Assembly: GCA_030295235.1 (NCBI GenBank)
Contig: AP026159.1
Location: 47,501 to 111,500 of the forward strand
Length of the DNA: 64,000 nucleotides
Source of the DNA: Fistulifera solaris
Taxonomy: Eukaryota > Bacillariophyta > Bacillariophyceae > Naviculales > Stauroneidaceae
Direction: 5' to 3'
The notes below the pieces were generated by a model that was not told the DNA's origin, did no database searches, and was given only the letters and a program-made list of their open reading frames with translations. The first letter of the stretch is position 1, and the number at the start of each line of letters is the position of its first letter. Made by a program: the position numbers and the translations under genes. Below are positions 43,036-55,011 of the stretch, in pieces.

Positions 43036-43574
43036 AATAAATCTCCTTCTAATTTATTAATAGTATCATTGATTAGTGCAGTTGCACGATCTTTAGGTCC
43101 AAATGCTTCTTGTGCACGAACTACAGTTCGTTTTAAAACAATCGAAATAATTTGTTGTTTAATTTCTAAAAATATTTGACGTTCTTTTGATCTAAAAGCT
43201 GCTAATGCCCGTTCAAAACGAATTTTTAAATCTTTTTTAGCTTGGTAAGCATCAGCTTCAAGCAATACTTTTTTTGTTGCTATAGTTTCATTTTTAATTT
43301 GACTAATAACAAGATTTGCCTGACTTAGTTGTTTTTCTGCTTCACTAAGACGTTTTCGTGCTTCATTTAGACGATCTTCCGCATCTTGGACACTTTTTAC
43401 GATCGTACTTTTGCGTTCTTCTAATATAGATCCTAAAAAATCTTTACCAGTGAATACTAGAATAGCAATTAACGCCAAAATATTTAGTAAGCCTGTTTCA
43501 AGAATATCTAAATTCAGACCAATACCACCTTTTTCATTGGCAAGTAATGTAAAAATTTGATTAAAATTTTCCAT
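43032..43574 (-). CDS. atpF: ATP synthase CF0 subunit b
   Basis: The 180 residues have an N-terminal membrane anchor ([23 protein letters not shown]) followed by a long charged coiled coil, forming half of the peripheral stalk. It is intron-free, unlike in land plants. It overlaps atpD by four bases. Confidence 0.97.
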   Translation of the reverse strand: MENFNQIFTLLANEKGGIGLNLDILETGLLNILALIAILVFTGKDFLGSILEERKSTIVKSVQDAEDRLNEARKRLSEAEKQLSQANLVISQIKNETIATKKVLLEADAYQAKKDLKIRFERALAAFRSKERQIFLEIKQQIISIVLKRTVVRAQEAFGPKDRATALINDTINKLEGDLL

Positions 43575-43635
43575 GTTTTTTAGTTTTTATATAAACTGTT
43601 CACTTATAAAAGGAAAATTACGTTTAACAAAAAAT

Positions 43636-44106
43636 TTAAATTGATAATCTAGTTTCGATATCTTTACATAATGATTGGACAATATCCTCCAAACTATTAA
43701 GTGCAATATTTTTTTTAGAAATAAGATCTTTTTGAATAGTGTCTAATAAATTATCAATATATTTTTGAGACGTGTTTAATTCTGTCTCTAAAATTTCTTT
43801 ATGAATTTTTTGTGAATTTGTAATTTCTAATTGAGCCTCTTTACGAACATTCGTTAACTCTTGTTCGTATTGTTCAGTTAGTTTGTTGGCTTCTGCTAAA
43901 ATTTCTGAAGCTTTGGCAAGATTAGTTAAGATATATTCTTTACGTTCTTCAATAATTGTTAATAATGGACTATATAAAAGAGCATTTAATACAACTGTTA
44001 ATAGAATAAATTGAATTGCAACAATAGGTAAAGTTGCATTAATATCAAATAATCCACCAGGACCACTAACTTCTGAATTGGAAATTAGTATTGAAAGATT
44101 AATCAT
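43636..44106 (-). CDS. atpG: ATP synthase CF0 subunit b' (subunit II)
   Basis: The 156 residues have one N-terminal membrane helix ([20 protein letters not shown]) and an amphipathic coiled coil. It pairs with subunit b in the stator. In red-lineage nomenclature this gene is atpG. It lies between atpH and atpF. Confidence 0.96.
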   Translation of the reverse strand: MINLSILISNSEVSGPGGLFDINATLPIVAIQFILLTVVLNALLYSPLLTIIEERKEYILTNLAKASEILAEANKLTEQYEQELTNVRKEAQLEITNSQKIHKEILETELNTSQKYIDNLLDTIQKDLISKKNIALNSLEDIVQSLCKDIETRLSI

Positions 44107-44169
44107 ACAAGATCTATATTTTATACTATAGAATTAATTTAATAAGTGTAATCTTATTAATAAAATTTG

Positions 44170-44215
44170 AAATAATGTTTTCTTAAAAAGAATTATCAAA
44201 AATAAAACATTATTT
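44170..44215 (-). other. stem-loop in the atpH-atpG intergenic spacer
   Basis: AAATAATGTTTT/AAAACATTATTT form a perfect 12-bp stem with a 22-base loop. It stands next to a second hairpin, so the atpH 3' end is unusually structured. It may stabilise a processed atpH mRNA. Confidence 0.5.
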
Positions 44216-44236
44216 AAGAAATAATTAAATTAACCT

Positions 44237-44275
44237 AAAAGTAGAAGTGAAAATTAATCTAATACTTCTACTTTT
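44237..44275 (-). terminator. atpH 3' stem-loop
   Basis: AAAAGTAGAAGT/ACTTCTACTTTT is a perfect 12-bp stem 12 bases past the atpH stop. Subunit c is needed in many copies, and a 3' hairpin that terminates or protects part of the transcripts would raise its share. Confidence 0.6.
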
Positions 44276-44287
44276 AAATATTTATTT

Positions 44288-44545
<258 letters not shown>

Positions 44546-44609
44546 TTAATTGTAAATCGATATATGTATATAATTTTTAAAAAATCTAAGTGCACTAATT
44601 TTTAAACTT

Positions 44610-45338
44610 TTACTCAAGAGCTTCAGCAATATAAGCAGCAGCTAATGTTGAGAAAATTAATGCTTGTACTGAACCCGCAAAAATCCCTAAACACATAATT
44701 GGTAATGGAACTACTAATGGAACTAACGATGTTAATACTGAAACAGTCAATTCATCAGCTAAAACGTTACCAAATAATCGGAAGCTTAGAGATAGAGGTT
44801 TCGTAAAATCTTCTAAAATATTAATTGGTAGAAGAAGTGGAAGTGGTTGAACATATCGTTTAAAATATCCTAAACCTTTTTTACTCAGACCTGCATAGAA
44901 ATAAGAGAATGAGGTTAATAACGCTAATGCTACAGTTGTATTAATATCATTTGTTGGAGCAGCAAGCTCTCCTTCTGGTAAATGAATTAATTTCCAAGGA
45001 ATAATAGCACCAGCCCAGTTACATCCAAAAATAAAGAAGAATAATGTTCCAACAAATGGAATCCATTCTTTATAGAAACTTTCACCTAATTGGTTTTTAG
45101 CGATATCAGCAACAAAGTCAACAGCCGATTCCATAAAGTTTTGCCAACCATGTGGAATTCGATCCGCATTATTCGTACCTAATAGTGAGAACACTAATAA
45201 AATTAATAGTACAAACCAACTAACAAGTAATACTTGTCCGTGAACTAAAAATCCTGCAATATCCCAGTAAAAATGTTTCCCAACTTCTGCCTCAGCTAAT
45301 AGTGTAAACGTATTTGAATAAAAAATTTCTGGGTACAT
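44610..45338 (-). CDS. atpI: ATP synthase CF0 subunit a
   Basis: The 242 residues contain five or more membrane segments and the essential arginine in [20 protein letters not shown], which faces the c-ring. It is the first gene of the large atp operon. sufC lies upstream on the same strand, about 110 bases away. Confidence 0.98.
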   Translation of the reverse strand: MYPEIFYSNTFTLLAEAEVGKHFYWDIAGFLVHGQVLLVSWFVLLILLVFSLLGTNNADRIPHGWQNFMESAVDFVADIAKNQLGESFYKEWIPFVGTLFFFIFGCNWAGAIIPWKLIHLPEGELAAPTNDINTTVALALLTSFSYFYAGLSKKGLGYFKRYVQPLPLLLPINILEDFTKPLSLSFRLFGNVLADELTVSVLTSLVPLVVPLPIMCLGIFAGSVQALIFSTLAAAYIAEALE

Positions 45339-45450
45339 AAAATTTAACTAATTTAGTAAATTACCCAATATTAAAAAAATATACAGGAACAGACGGGATT
45401 ATAATTAACTCTAAATTATTTTTGGGTTGTTTTTATTAAAAAACTCTATT

Positions 45451-46209
45451 TTAGACTTCTAACCATTCATATCCTTTATCCTCCAATTCTTTGGCTAACT
45501 CAGCTGAACCAGTTCTAATAATCTTACCATTTTGCATTACATGTACATAAGTAGGATTGATATAATCAAGTAAGCGTTGGTAATGCGTGATTAAAATAAT
45601 TGCTTTGTCAGGAGTCATAAATTTATTGATTCCATTTGAAATAATTTTTAATGCATCAATATCTAAACCTGAATCTGTCTCATCTAGGATACATAACTCT
45701 GAATCCAATAGTATCATTTGTAAAATTTCATTTCGTTTTTTCTCACCCCCCGAAAATCCTTCGTTAACGTTTCTTCCTAAAAACGCAGGTGACATATTAA
45801 CCAATTTTAATTTTTCATTAATGATGCTTAAAAATTCAATTGGGTCTACTTCTGGTTTGTTGTAAAATTTTTGTTTTGAATTGTACGAAAGACGTAAGAA
45901 GTCTTCATTACTAACCCCAGGGATTTCAATTGGATATTGAAATGCTAAAAAAATACCTAAATGTGATCTTTCTTCCGGCTCAAGAGCTAAAATACTTTCT
46001 CCCTTAAAAATAATATCTCCGTTTATTATTGAATATGAAGGATGGCCTGCAAGAACTTTAGAAAATGTACTTTTTCCAGAGCCATTCGGACCCATAATAG
46101 CGTGAATTTCACCTTTTTCAACTGACAAATTTAATTTTTTTAAAATTTGATTTTCATTGATTGAAACTTCTAAATTCTTAATTTCCAAGATAGGTAAATT
46201 CAAAGTCAT
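45451..46209 (-). CDS. sufC: SufC, Fe-S assembly ATPase
   Basis: The 252-residue ABC ATPase (Ycf16) has Walker [19 protein letters not shown], the signature [12 protein letters not shown] and Walker [13 protein letters not shown]. With SufB and SufD it forms the scaffold that builds Fe-S clusters for PSI, ferredoxin and the Rieske protein. Its ATG overlaps the sufB stop by one base (TAATG), so translation is probably coupled. Confidence 0.97.
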   Translation of the reverse strand: MTLNLPILEIKNLEVSINENQILKKLNLSVEKGEIHAIMGPNGSGKSTFSKVLAGHPSYSIINGDIIFKGESILALEPEERSHLGIFLAFQYPIEIPGVSNEDFLRLSYNSKQKFYNKPEVDPIEFLSIINEKLKLVNMSPAFLGRNVNEGFSGGEKKRNEILQMILLDSELCILDETDSGLDIDALKIISNGINKFMTPDKAIILITHYQRLLDYINPTYVHVMQNGKIIRTGSAELAKELEDKGYEWLEV

Positions 46210-47670
46210 TAGCCAACACTTCCTTCTAATTTTAATGTTAATAATTTATCTGCTTCTGCGGCAAATTCCAGAGGTAATTCTGTAAAAATTTCTTTACAAA
46301 AGCCGCTAATCATTAATTCAATTGCTTTTTCTAAACCTATACCACGTTGTAAGAAGTAGAAAATTTGTTCTTCTCCAATTTTTGAAGTAGACGCTTCGTG
46401 TTCAATTTTGCTTGTTGCATTTTGAACCGAAATAAAAGGAAATGTATTTGCATTTGATAAATTTCCAATTAATAGCGAGTCACATTGTGAATAATTTCTC
46501 GAACCAATTGCTTTATTAGTTACAGCAACTTGGCCTCGATAACTATTTTTAGATTTACCAGCTGATATACCTTTTGAGATGATTCGACTACGAGTGTATT
46601 TACCCATATGAATCATTTTTGTCCCTGTATCAGCTTGTTGATAATTATTTGTTAATGCTACAGAATAAAATTCACCTTGAGCTTTATCTCCTATTAATAA
46701 ACAACTTGGGTATTTCCAAGTAATAGCTGAACCCGTTTCAACCTGTGTCCAAGAAATTTTTGAATTTGCTCCCGCACATAAGCCTCGTTTTGTTACAAAG
46801 TTATATACTCCTCCTTTACCAAATTCATTTCCTGAATACCAGTTTTGCACTGTTGAATACTTAATATTAGCATTTTCTAGAGCAATTAACTCAACAACTG
46901 CGGCATGTAACTGGTTTGTATCATACTGAGGGGCTGTACAACCTTCTAAGTAATTAACTTGACTATTTTTCTCTGCAATAATTAGTGTTCGTTCAAATTG
47001 ACCTGATTTTTGATCATTAATTCGAAAATAAGTTGATAAATCTAATGGGCAAATTGTATTTTCAGGAATATAACAAAATGAACCATCAGTAAAGACGGCC
47101 GAATTTAAAGCAGCAAAATAATTATCGCCAATTGGTACTACGGAACCTAAATATTTTTCAATTAAATCTGGGTAATCATTTATTGCTTCAGAAATGGAAG
47201 CAAAAATTACACCATGTTTACTCAATTCTTCTTGAAAGGTTGTACCAATTGAAACACTATCAAAAACTACATCGACTGCAACGTTTGTTAGGCGTTTTTG
47301 TTCACTTAGTGAAATCCCTAACTTTTCAAATGTTTTTAATAATTCTGGGTCTACTTCACTTAAATCTTTTAATTTTTTTTTGCGATTTTGGAGCTGAATA
47401 ATAAATTATATCTTGATAATTAATTTCTGGAAATTTCAAATAAGCCCAGTTTGGCTCAGACATCTGTTTCCATTTTTTATAAGCTTTTAATCGAAAATTT
47501 AATAAGAAAGGTGTTTCCTTTTTTTTCTGTGAAATCAAATGAATAGTTTTTGTATTTAATCCTTTTTCAATAATTTCTTTTTCGATATTCGTTGAAAAAC
47601 CATATTGGTAAGTTTGATTTACCAACTTTGTTATGTTGTTATTTAATACTTTGTTTGATTGGTTAATCAT
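46209..47670 (-). CDS. sufB: SufB, Fe-S assembly scaffold (one apparent frameshift)
   Basis: From ATG 47670 the frame runs to [13 protein letters not shown], then breaks in a nine-base T run on the + strand (47373-47381). One base fewer joins it to the rest, giving 486 residues, the normal length for Ycf24. Diagnostic segments are [45 protein letters not shown] and [20 protein letters not shown]. The C-terminal beta-helix scaffold has the conserved cysteine and GCTAP region. The ORF starting at 47225 is only the C-terminal fragment. Confidence 0.95.
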
Positions 47671-47866
47671 ATATTAAATGTTAAATTAATAGTAATTTAA
47701 TTAAATTTTTGGTAGATGATATTTATGAATTTCAATTAAGCATTCTTACTATATCATTATAGGACAATTACTTTAATAGTTAAGAGTCTATCCATTAAAT
47801 ATAACACTATTCTTTTTAGTTATAATAAATTTAAATAATCTATAGACATAGATAGTAACATAATCA

Positions 47867-47875
47867 TGCTATAAT
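47867..47875 (+). promoter_or_regulatory. rbcL promoter, extended -10 element
   Basis: TGCTATAAT is a perfect extended -10 box about 100 bases before the rbcL start, in the 307-base spacer shared with divergent sufB. A clean -35 at normal spacing is not seen. TAGACA lies 21 bases upstream of the TATAAT. Confidence 0.5.
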
Positions 47876-47932
47876 ATTCTTCAAGGTTGTTCTTAAATAC
47901 TCAACCGGTAGAACTAATTTTTACGAAATTAG

Positions 47933-49450
<1,518 letters not shown>

Positions 49451-49490
49451 TAAGTTACTTTTAAAACAAAAATAAAGGAGTATTTGAATA

Positions 49491-49910
49491 GTGAGACTTA
49501 CACAAGGTTGTTTCTCGTTTTTACCAGATTTAACTGATCAACAAATTGAAAAACAAATCGCTTACTGTATTAGTAAAGGTTGGGCGATCAATATTGAATG
49601 GACAGATGATCCGCACCCACGTAACAGTTACTGGGAATTATGGGGTTTACCATTATTCGATATTAAAGATACAGGATCTGTAATGTTCGAATTACGTGAA
49701 GCTCGTAAATCATGTGCAGCTGGTTACATCCGTGTTAATGCATTTAATGCTGCATACGGTACAGAAAGTTGTGTTATGTCTTTCATCGTTAACCGTCCAA
49801 CTAATGAACCTGGTTTCTACTTAGATCGTCAAGAATTAGAAAGTCGTCGTATTGCTTACACAATTAAAAGCTACAGTGTTCAAGCTAATCCAGAAGGTGG
49901 ACGTTACTAA
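49491..49910 (+). CDS. rbcS: Ribulose bisphosphate carboxylase small subunit (GTG start)
   Basis: The 139 residues begin at GTG, with AAAGGAG ten bases upstream, and read MRLTQGCFSFLPDLTDQQI. The core WAINIEWTDDPHPRNSYWELWGLPLFD and the red-type C-terminal extension (TIKSYSVQANPEGGRY), which forms a hairpin in the central channel, are present. No ATG is available, so GTG initiation is likely. It is co-transcribed with rbcL. Confidence 0.98.
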   Translation: MRLTQGCFSFLPDLTDQQIEKQIAYCISKGWAINIEWTDDPHPRNSYWELWGLPLFDIKDTGSVMFELREARKSCAAGYIRVNAFNAAYGTESCVMSFIVNRPTNEPGFYLDRQELESRRIAYTIKSYSVQANPEGGRY

Positions 49911-49944
49911 TTTTTTACAATTTTTGATAAAAATTAATTTTCAC

Positions 49945-49977
49945 CAGAGTATATTAACTATTAGTTAATATACTCTG
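49945..49977 (+). terminator. rbcL-rbcS terminator hairpin
   Basis: CAGAGTATATTAAC/GTTAATATACTCTG is a perfect 14-bp stem with a five-base loop, 34 bases past the rbcS stop. Confidence 0.75.
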
Positions 49978-50174
49978 ACATTATTTCATCTTTATTTTTC
50001 TCTAACTCTCTGAATTCTGTTTAGAGTGTATTAATTAATTATTTTTAAAAATTAATTAATTATTTTAAGTTAATTTTTACAATCTTTGCTTATAATAATA
50101 TAGTAGCTAACTTTTATATAGTTTAGTTGTAAGAAAGTCAAAAACCATTATTTTATATTGAGGAATCTATTACT

Positions 50175-51705
50175 ATGGCATTACCATGGTATCGTGTTCA
50201 CACTGTTGTTTTAAATGATCCAGGAAGATTAATTGCAGTTCATATCATGCACACAGCATTAGTTGCAGGTTGGGCTGGCTCAATGGCTTTATACGAATTA
50301 GCGGTATTTGATCCATCAGATCCAGTTTTAAACCCAATGTGGCGTCAAGGTATGTTTGTTATGCCGTTCATGACTCGATTAGGTATCACTGACTCATGGG
50401 GTGGATGGAGTATTACTGGTGAGAGTGTTTCAAATCCAGGTATTTGGAGTTTTGAAGGCGTAGCGTTATCGCATATTGTTTTATCAGGTATGTGTTTCTT
50501 AGCCGCTATTTGGCATTGGGTATATTGGGATTTAGAATTATTCCGTGACCCTAGAACAGGTGAGCCTGCATTAGATTTACCAAAAATTTTTGGTATTCAT
50601 TTATTCTTATCAGGTTTATTATGTTTTGGTTTTGGTGCTTTCCACGTAACAGGTTTATTTGGACCTGGTATTTGGGTATCTGATGCTTATGGTATTGCTG
50701 GTAAAGTACAACCAGTTGCGCCATCTTGGGGCCCAGACGGATTTAACCCATTCAATCCAGGTGGTATTGCAGCGCACCATATTGCTGCTGGTCTTTTTGG
50801 TATATTAGCGGGTGTGTTCCACTTAACTGTTCGTCCACCACAACGCTTATACCGTGCATTACGTATGGGTAACATCGAAACGGTTTTATCAAGTAGTATT
50901 GCAGCAGTATTCTTCGCTGCTTTTGTAACTTCGGGTACTATGTGGTATGGTGCTGCAGCAACTCCAATTGAACTATTTGGTCCAACACGTTACCAATGGG
51001 ATAGTGGCTATTTCCAACAGGAAATTGAACGTCAGGTTGAAGCATCAGTAAGTGAAGGTTTATCTGAAAGTCAAGCTTGGTCAAGAATTCCAGATAAATT
51101 AGCATTTTATGATTATATTGGAAATAACCCAGCGAAAGGTGGTTTATTCCGCGCAGGTGCTATGACTAAAGGTGACGGTATCGCTGAAGCATGGTTAGGT
51201 CACCCAGTTTTCCGTGATAAGGAAGGCCGTGAATTAACAGTTCGTCGTATGCCAGCTTTCTTTGAAACATTCCCAGTTATTTTAGTTGATAAAGATGGTA
51301 TTATTCGTGCGGATATCCCATTCCGTCGTGCTGAATCAAAATACAGTATTGAACAAGTTGGTGTAACTGTAGACTTTTACGGTGGTAAATTAAATGGTCA
51401 AACATTTAAAGATGCACCTACAGTTAAAAAAATTCGCACGTAAAGCACAATTAGGAGAAGTTTTTGAATTTGATAGAACAAGTTTAGAATCTGATGGTGT
51501 ATTCAGAAGTAGTCCACGTGGTTGGTATACTTTTGGTCATGCTAACTTTGCTTTATTATTCTTCTTTGGTCACTTATGGCATGGTGGACGTACGATCTTC
51601 CGTGACGTATTCACTGGTATTGGTGCTGAAGTTACAGAACAAGTAGAATTTGGTGCATTCCAAAAACTAGGTGATAGATCAACGAAAAAACAAGGTGCTG
51701 TATAA
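50175..51705 (+). CDS. psbB: Photosystem II CP47 (one apparent frameshift)
   Basis: The chlorophyll-binding core antenna starts [47 protein letters not shown] (as consecutive motifs) and has six membrane helices and a large lumenal loop. After DAPTVKK the frame breaks at A7 51426-51432. One base fewer continues into [15 protein letters not shown] and the last helix ([21 protein letters not shown]) for 509 residues, the standard length. A break in such an essential gene is almost surely a sequence error. psbT follows at once. Confidence 0.98.
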
Positions 51706-51743
51706 TTTACAGTAAATTCTTTATATTTAAATAGGATCAAACA

Positions 51744-51839
51744 ATGGAAGCGTTAGTTTATACATTTTTACTTATTGGTACTTTAGTTGTAATTTTCTTC
51801 GCAGTATTCTTCCGTGAATCACCGCGTATTCTTAAATAG
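51744..51839 (+). CDS. psbT: Photosystem II subunit T
   Basis: The 31-residue single-helix protein is [20 protein letters not shown] followed by [11 protein letters not shown]. It sits at the PSII dimer interface and is co-transcribed with psbB. Confidence 0.97.
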   Translation: MEALVYTFLLIGTLVVIFFAVFFRESPRILK

Positions 51840-51847
51840 GATTATTT

Positions 51848-51880
51848 AAAAAATAAAACCATTTTTTGGTTTTATTTTTT
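51848..51880. terminator. hairpin between convergent psbT and psbN
   Basis: AAAAAATAAAACCA/TGGTTTTATTTTTT is a perfect 14-bp stem with a five-T loop. One arm touches the psbN stop codon. Confidence 0.7.
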
Positions 51881-52010
51881 AATCTTCATGTTCTTCAAAT
51901 GGATCACGTAGATTTTTTGATGCTGGTCCAAAAGCCGTGTAAACAGAGTACGCAGTGATACCTAGAAGCAAACTTGAGACAAAAATTACAATGATAGTTG
52001 CTGTTTCCAT
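51879..52010 (-). CDS. psbN: PsbN, PSII assembly factor
   Basis: The 43 residues begin [21 protein letters not shown] and end [13 protein letters not shown], the conserved PsbN pattern with one membrane helix. As in nearly all plastids, it lies on the strand opposite psbB-psbT-psbH. Confidence 0.96.
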   Translation of the reverse strand: METATIIVIFVSSLLLGITAYSVYTAFGPASKNLRDPFEEHED

Positions 52011-52092
52011 GTTATATACTTATCTAAATTAACACTTTAATATTATATAACATATAGTAGAAAAATTAATCTATTAACAAATAAATATTTTT

Positions 52093-52296
52093 ATGGCATT
52101 ACGAACAAGATTAGGTGAGATTTTACGCCCATTAAATGCTGAATATGGTAAAGTTGCACCTGGTTGGGGAACAACTCCGATTATGGCTGTGGTGATGGCT
52201 GCATTCTTAGTATTTTTATTAATTATTTTACAAATTTATAATTCATCTTTAATTATTGAAAATGTAGATGTAGATTGGGTAAACGGTATTGTATAA
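52093..52296 (+). CDS. psbH: Photosystem II phosphoprotein H
   Basis: The 67 residues have a soluble N-terminus ([29 protein letters not shown], as consecutive motifs) followed by one helix. It lacks the longer phosphorylated N-terminus of plants, as in other red-lineage algae. It completes the psbB-psbT-psbH cluster. Confidence 0.97.
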   Translation: MALRTRLGEILRPLNAEYGKVAPGWGTTPIMAVVMAAFLVFLLIILQIYNSSLIIENVDVDWVNGIV

Positions 52297-52308
52297 TATC
52301 ATTCAAAG

Positions 52309-52342
52309 TAATTTAAAAGGTTTTAAATGACCTTTTAAATTA
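52309..52342 (+). terminator. psbH 3' hairpin
   Basis: TAATTTAAAAGGT/ACCTTTTAAATTA is a perfect 13-bp stem with an eight-base loop, 12 bases past the psbH stop. Confidence 0.65.
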
Positions 52343-52372
52343 CAAAACTTAAACAAATTAAAAAATAGATTT

Positions 52373-52462
52373 ATGGATATTTTAAGTTTAGGATGGGCTG
52401 GTTTAATGACAATGTTTACATTTTCATTAGCGTTAGTTGTTTGGGCCCGAAATGGTTTCTAA
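52373..52462 (+). CDS. petN: Cytochrome b6f subunit VIII (PetN)
   Basis: The 29 residues [20 protein letters not shown] plus LVVWARNGF match PetN exactly in pattern. It is a single-helix structural subunit. Confidence 0.95.
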   Translation: MDILSLGWAGLMTMFTFSLALVVWARNGF

Positions 52463-52502
52463 TTCTTTTAGCTTTTGTAAAATTTAAAATTAAAAATATT
52501 TT

Positions 52503-52631
52503 ATGGGATTACTTAAATCAATATTTCCGTATGCGAATGCAGAAATCGTTACGGCAGCAACTGTATGTTTCGGGATGACCTTATTAGGTCTTTCATTAGG
52601 ATTTGCTTTATTAAAAGTTCAAGGTGAATAA
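52503..52631 (+). CDS. petM: Cytochrome b6f subunit VII (PetM)
   Basis: The 42 residues have one membrane helix, ATVCFGMTLLGLSLGFALLK, and end VQGE, matching PetM (Ycf31). The ten-residue N-terminal extension before the helix is longer than in cyanobacteria. It lies 40 bases after petN on the same strand. Confidence 0.85.
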   Translation: MGLLKSIFPYANAEIVTAATVCFGMTLLGLSLGFALLKVQGE

Positions 52632-52683
52632 AAATAATTTAATAATAATATGAAAGAATATTATTATTAAATTTATTTAAAAT

Positions 52684-52757
52684 CGGGACTGACGAGACTC
52701 GAACTCGCAACTTCCGCCGTGACAGGGCGGTGCTCTAACCAATTGAACTACAATCCC
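52684..52757 (-). tRNA. trnD(GUC): tRNA-Asp(GUC)
   Basis: The acceptor GGGATTG/CAGTCCC (with G-U), a GUC anticodon in CTGTCAC and discriminator G complete a standard cloverleaf. Confidence 0.95.
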
Positions 52758-52830
52758 AGCGATACGTCTAAAAGATAAATTAATCTTTGTAATATGTCAA
52801 CTTTTTTTTTATTTTAAGTTTTTTAGCATA

Positions 52831-52916
52831 GGAGAAACAGGGATTCGAACCCTGGGTACAGAAAATTGTACGATAGATTAGCAATCTATTGCTTTCGACC
52901 ACTCAGCCATTTCTCC
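52831..52916 (-). tRNA. trnS(GCU): tRNA-Ser(GCU)
   Basis: This is a class II tRNA of 86 bases, with acceptor GGAGAAA/TTTCTCC-type pairing, a GCU anticodon and a long variable stem containing TTGTAC. Confidence 0.94.
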
Positions 52917-52955
52917 TAAATTGATAACTAATTTGATGGACAAAATAGTACCAAA

Positions 52956-53028
52956 TGGCTCTGGTGGGATTTGAACCTACGACCTTGGGCTTATGAATCC
53001 CCTGCTCTAACCACTGAGCTACAGAGCC
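52956..53028 (-). tRNA. trnM(CAU): elongator tRNA-Met(CAU)
   Basis: The acceptor GGCTCTG/CAGAGCC is fully paired, the anticodon loop is TTCATAA and discriminator A follows. The paired acceptor end and different anticodon stem separate it from trnfM and trnI(CAU). Confidence 0.92.
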
Positions 53029-53188
53029 TTGTACCATTCAACTATATCAGATTCTATCATAAATTAAGTAAAATCAAGTAACAATTTATTTTTATGCTAT
53101 AATTAAGCATTCTGAAATTTTTAAACTCGTATATAATTATAATAAGATATAATAAGACAAATTAGAAATTAGCGCGTATTAAAAAATT

Positions 53189-53383
53189 ATGAATGATTTT
53201 TGGACAAATATTTCACGTTATCCTCGTTTCTTCATTAGCAGTGTAGCCGGCTCAATGTTAATTATTTTGACGCCTTTTCGAAATTTATTAAAAATAAAAA
53301 AGTTTCAGCTTATAGTACCAATTGCTATCGTAATATTATTTATTGGTCTCTATATTATAATCTTGAATATGACAGCACTTTAA
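53189..53383 (+). CDS. ycf33: Ycf33 family protein
   Basis: The 64 residues begin MNDFWTNISRYPRFFISSVAG, the Ycf33 signature, with two hydrophobic segments (SVAGSMLIILTPF and LIVPIAIVILFIGLYIIIL). Its role is undefined, and links to cyclic electron flow have been suggested in cyanobacteria. It stands alone within the tRNA cluster. Confidence 0.88.
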   Translation: MNDFWTNISRYPRFFISSVAGSMLIILTPFRNLLKIKKFQLIVPIAIVILFIGLYIIILNMTAL

Positions 53384-53416
53384 AATTTGTTAAAGAACGC
53401 GAATGCAAACAAGTAT

Positions 53417-53498
53417 TGGGCCGAGTTGGATTCGAACCAACGTAGCGAAACGCAACGGATTTACAATCCGCCCCCTTTAACCACTCGGGCACCGACCC
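53417..53498 (-). tRNA. trnY(GUA): tRNA-Tyr(GUA)
   Basis: This class II tRNA has acceptor GGGTCGG/TCGGCCC, a GUA anticodon in ATTGTAAAT and a variable arm GTTGCGTTTCGCTAC. Confidence 0.93.
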
Positions 53499-53639
53499 TT
53501 ATTATCAATCTAATGTTAGCATATTCATATTTAAAAAACAACATTAGAATTATAATAAATTTTTAAGAGAATTCTAATGTTGACGTTGAACGAAAATTGT
53601 TGTATATATATATGTGCGTATAGAACGTACATGTCTAGT

Positions 53640-53711
53640 GGGTAATTAACTCAGCGGTAGAGTGTCTGCCTTACAAGCAGAAGGTCACAGGTTCAAATCC
53701 TGTATTACCCA
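53640..53711 (+). tRNA. trnV(UAC): tRNA-Val(UAC)
   Basis: The acceptor GGGTAAT/ATTACCC, a UAC anticodon in CTTACAA and discriminator A are all present. It is intron-free. Confidence 0.95.
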
Positions 53712-53717
53712 TATTTA

Positions 53718-53790
53718 GGGCCTATCGTCTAATGGATTAGGACAGAAACCTTCTAAGTTTCCAATGTAGGTTCGATTCCTACTGGGCCTA
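53718..53790 (+). tRNA. trnR(UCU): tRNA-Arg(UCU)
   Basis: The acceptor GGGCCTA/TGGGCCT, with G-U pairs, and a UCU anticodon in CTTCTAA are seen, six bases after trnV. Confidence 0.92.
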
Positions 53791-53864
53791 TGCAAAATCG
53801 AAAATAAAAGGTTGCCATGTAATAAAATATTATATTGTACACAACTCTGTTTCAAGTTTATCTA

Positions 53865-53936
53865 AGCTGGTGAAGGGACTTGAACCCCCAACCTACGGAT
53901 TACAAATCCGTTGCTCTACCATTGAGCTACACCAGC
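53865..53936 (-). tRNA. trnT(UGU): tRNA-Thr(UGU)
   Basis: The acceptor GCTGGTG/CACCAGC and a UGU anticodon in TTTGTAA form a complete cloverleaf on the reverse strand. Confidence 0.94.
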
Positions 53937-54168
53937 AATGACACACATAACTATACTACTATTACTGATAATAAGCAATTGCTTTTAATTCTTAATACTA
54001 ACTTATGTTTACATGTCGGCCCGACTATAGATTAACATAATTAGTCAAAAATGACAAGGTATATAAAAATTTTTTATTATTATTTATTAAATTTTCAAAA
54101 TAAAAAAATTATTTATTAAAACTTTATAGGTATAAATTTTTGTAACTATAAAGTCTTAATATTAGTTA

Positions 54169-54282
54169 TTAAATTTCAAACTGACTACCACGACGATACT
54201 GTAAGAAAGCTGCAACAAAAAGCCCAAGTGCACTTACAGTGATCAGCCCTAAAACAATACCAGATAATAAAGGTTCTACCAT
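54169..54282 (-). CDS. petG: Cytochrome b6f subunit V (PetG)
   Basis: The 37 residues [20 protein letters not shown] plus [17 protein letters not shown] match PetG. It is a single-helix subunit needed for b6f stability. Confidence 0.96.
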   Translation of the reverse strand: MVEPLLSGIVLGLITVSALGLFVAAFLQYRRGSQFEI

Positions 54283-54382
54283 TTATTGCAATTTTTTCGT
54301 TTTAATATTAATATGACGTTTCTGTCACTATACAAATACAATTATACAGCAACATAATACAATTGCGGAGCTTAAATTAAAA

Positions 54383-54517
54383 TTATCTAAACCCAATTGC
54401 AGCTTGCCAAACGAACGCTAGTAATAAAAAGAAAACAGGAATAACTGGTAATACGTCTACAATTGGACTAAACACAACATAGGCTTCTGGTAAACGAGAT
54501 AATAATAAAGTTTCCAT
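54383..54517 (-). CDS. psbK: Photosystem II subunit K
   Basis: The 44 residues begin [20 protein letters not shown], and the mature part with [24 protein letters not shown] is the classic PsbK helix. A short presequence is normally removed. Confidence 0.96.
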   Translation of the reverse strand: METLLLSRLPEAYVVFSPIVDVLPVIPVFFLLLAFVWQAAIGFR

Positions 54518-54711
54518 ATGTAAATATTTATATATATATAAAGTTTCTAATATTAGTAATGTTAGATTTAATAATATTAATTCTACTATAAAATCATATA
54601 AATTTTTAATTTATATTAATGTTTTAATTAAAGGTTTTTTCGTATACAATTTATATCATCAGTTTGTAAAATTGATAATTCTTTATTAAAAAATTTTAAA
54701 AAAATCAGGAT

Positions 54712-54822
54712 ATGGCAGCTGCATTTTTACCTTCGATTTTGGTTCCAATTGTTGGTTTAGTTTTTCCTGCTTTAAGCATGGCATTATTCTTTCTTTACGT
54801 ATCAGTTGATGATATTGATTAA
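54712..54822 (+). CDS. psaI: Photosystem I subunit VIII (PsaI)
   Basis: The 36 residues include LPSILVPIVGLVFPALSMAL and end FFLYVSVDDID, the PsaI helix with its acidic tail. It is divergent from psbK, and a hairpin follows. Confidence 0.94.
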   Translation: MAAAFLPSILVPIVGLVFPALSMALFFLYVSVDDID

Positions 54823-54828
54823 TTTAGG

Positions 54829-54864
54829 TTTCTGGGTTTAAAGTTTAAAAATTAAACCCAGAAA
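54829..54864 (+). terminator. psaI terminator hairpin
   Basis: TTTCTGGGTTTA/TAAACCCAGAAA is a perfect 12-bp stem with a 12-base loop, seven bases past the psaI stop. Confidence 0.7.
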
Positions 54865-55011
54865 TAAACATTTACTATTTTTTAATTCAAATTCATAATA
54901 TATTTTTGCTACAATTGCTGTATAATTATAAGCAGAAGTTGATAAGACCAGAGTAAAATTTTTTATTCATCGTTTACTCTATAACTAATTTAATTGAAGG
55001 ATTATTAGAAT

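Noticed and set aside
53600-53625. TATATATATATG-type dinucleotide tract as a promoter or origin
   Set aside because: It is a short low-complexity AT repeat with no paired -35 element and no other origin features.
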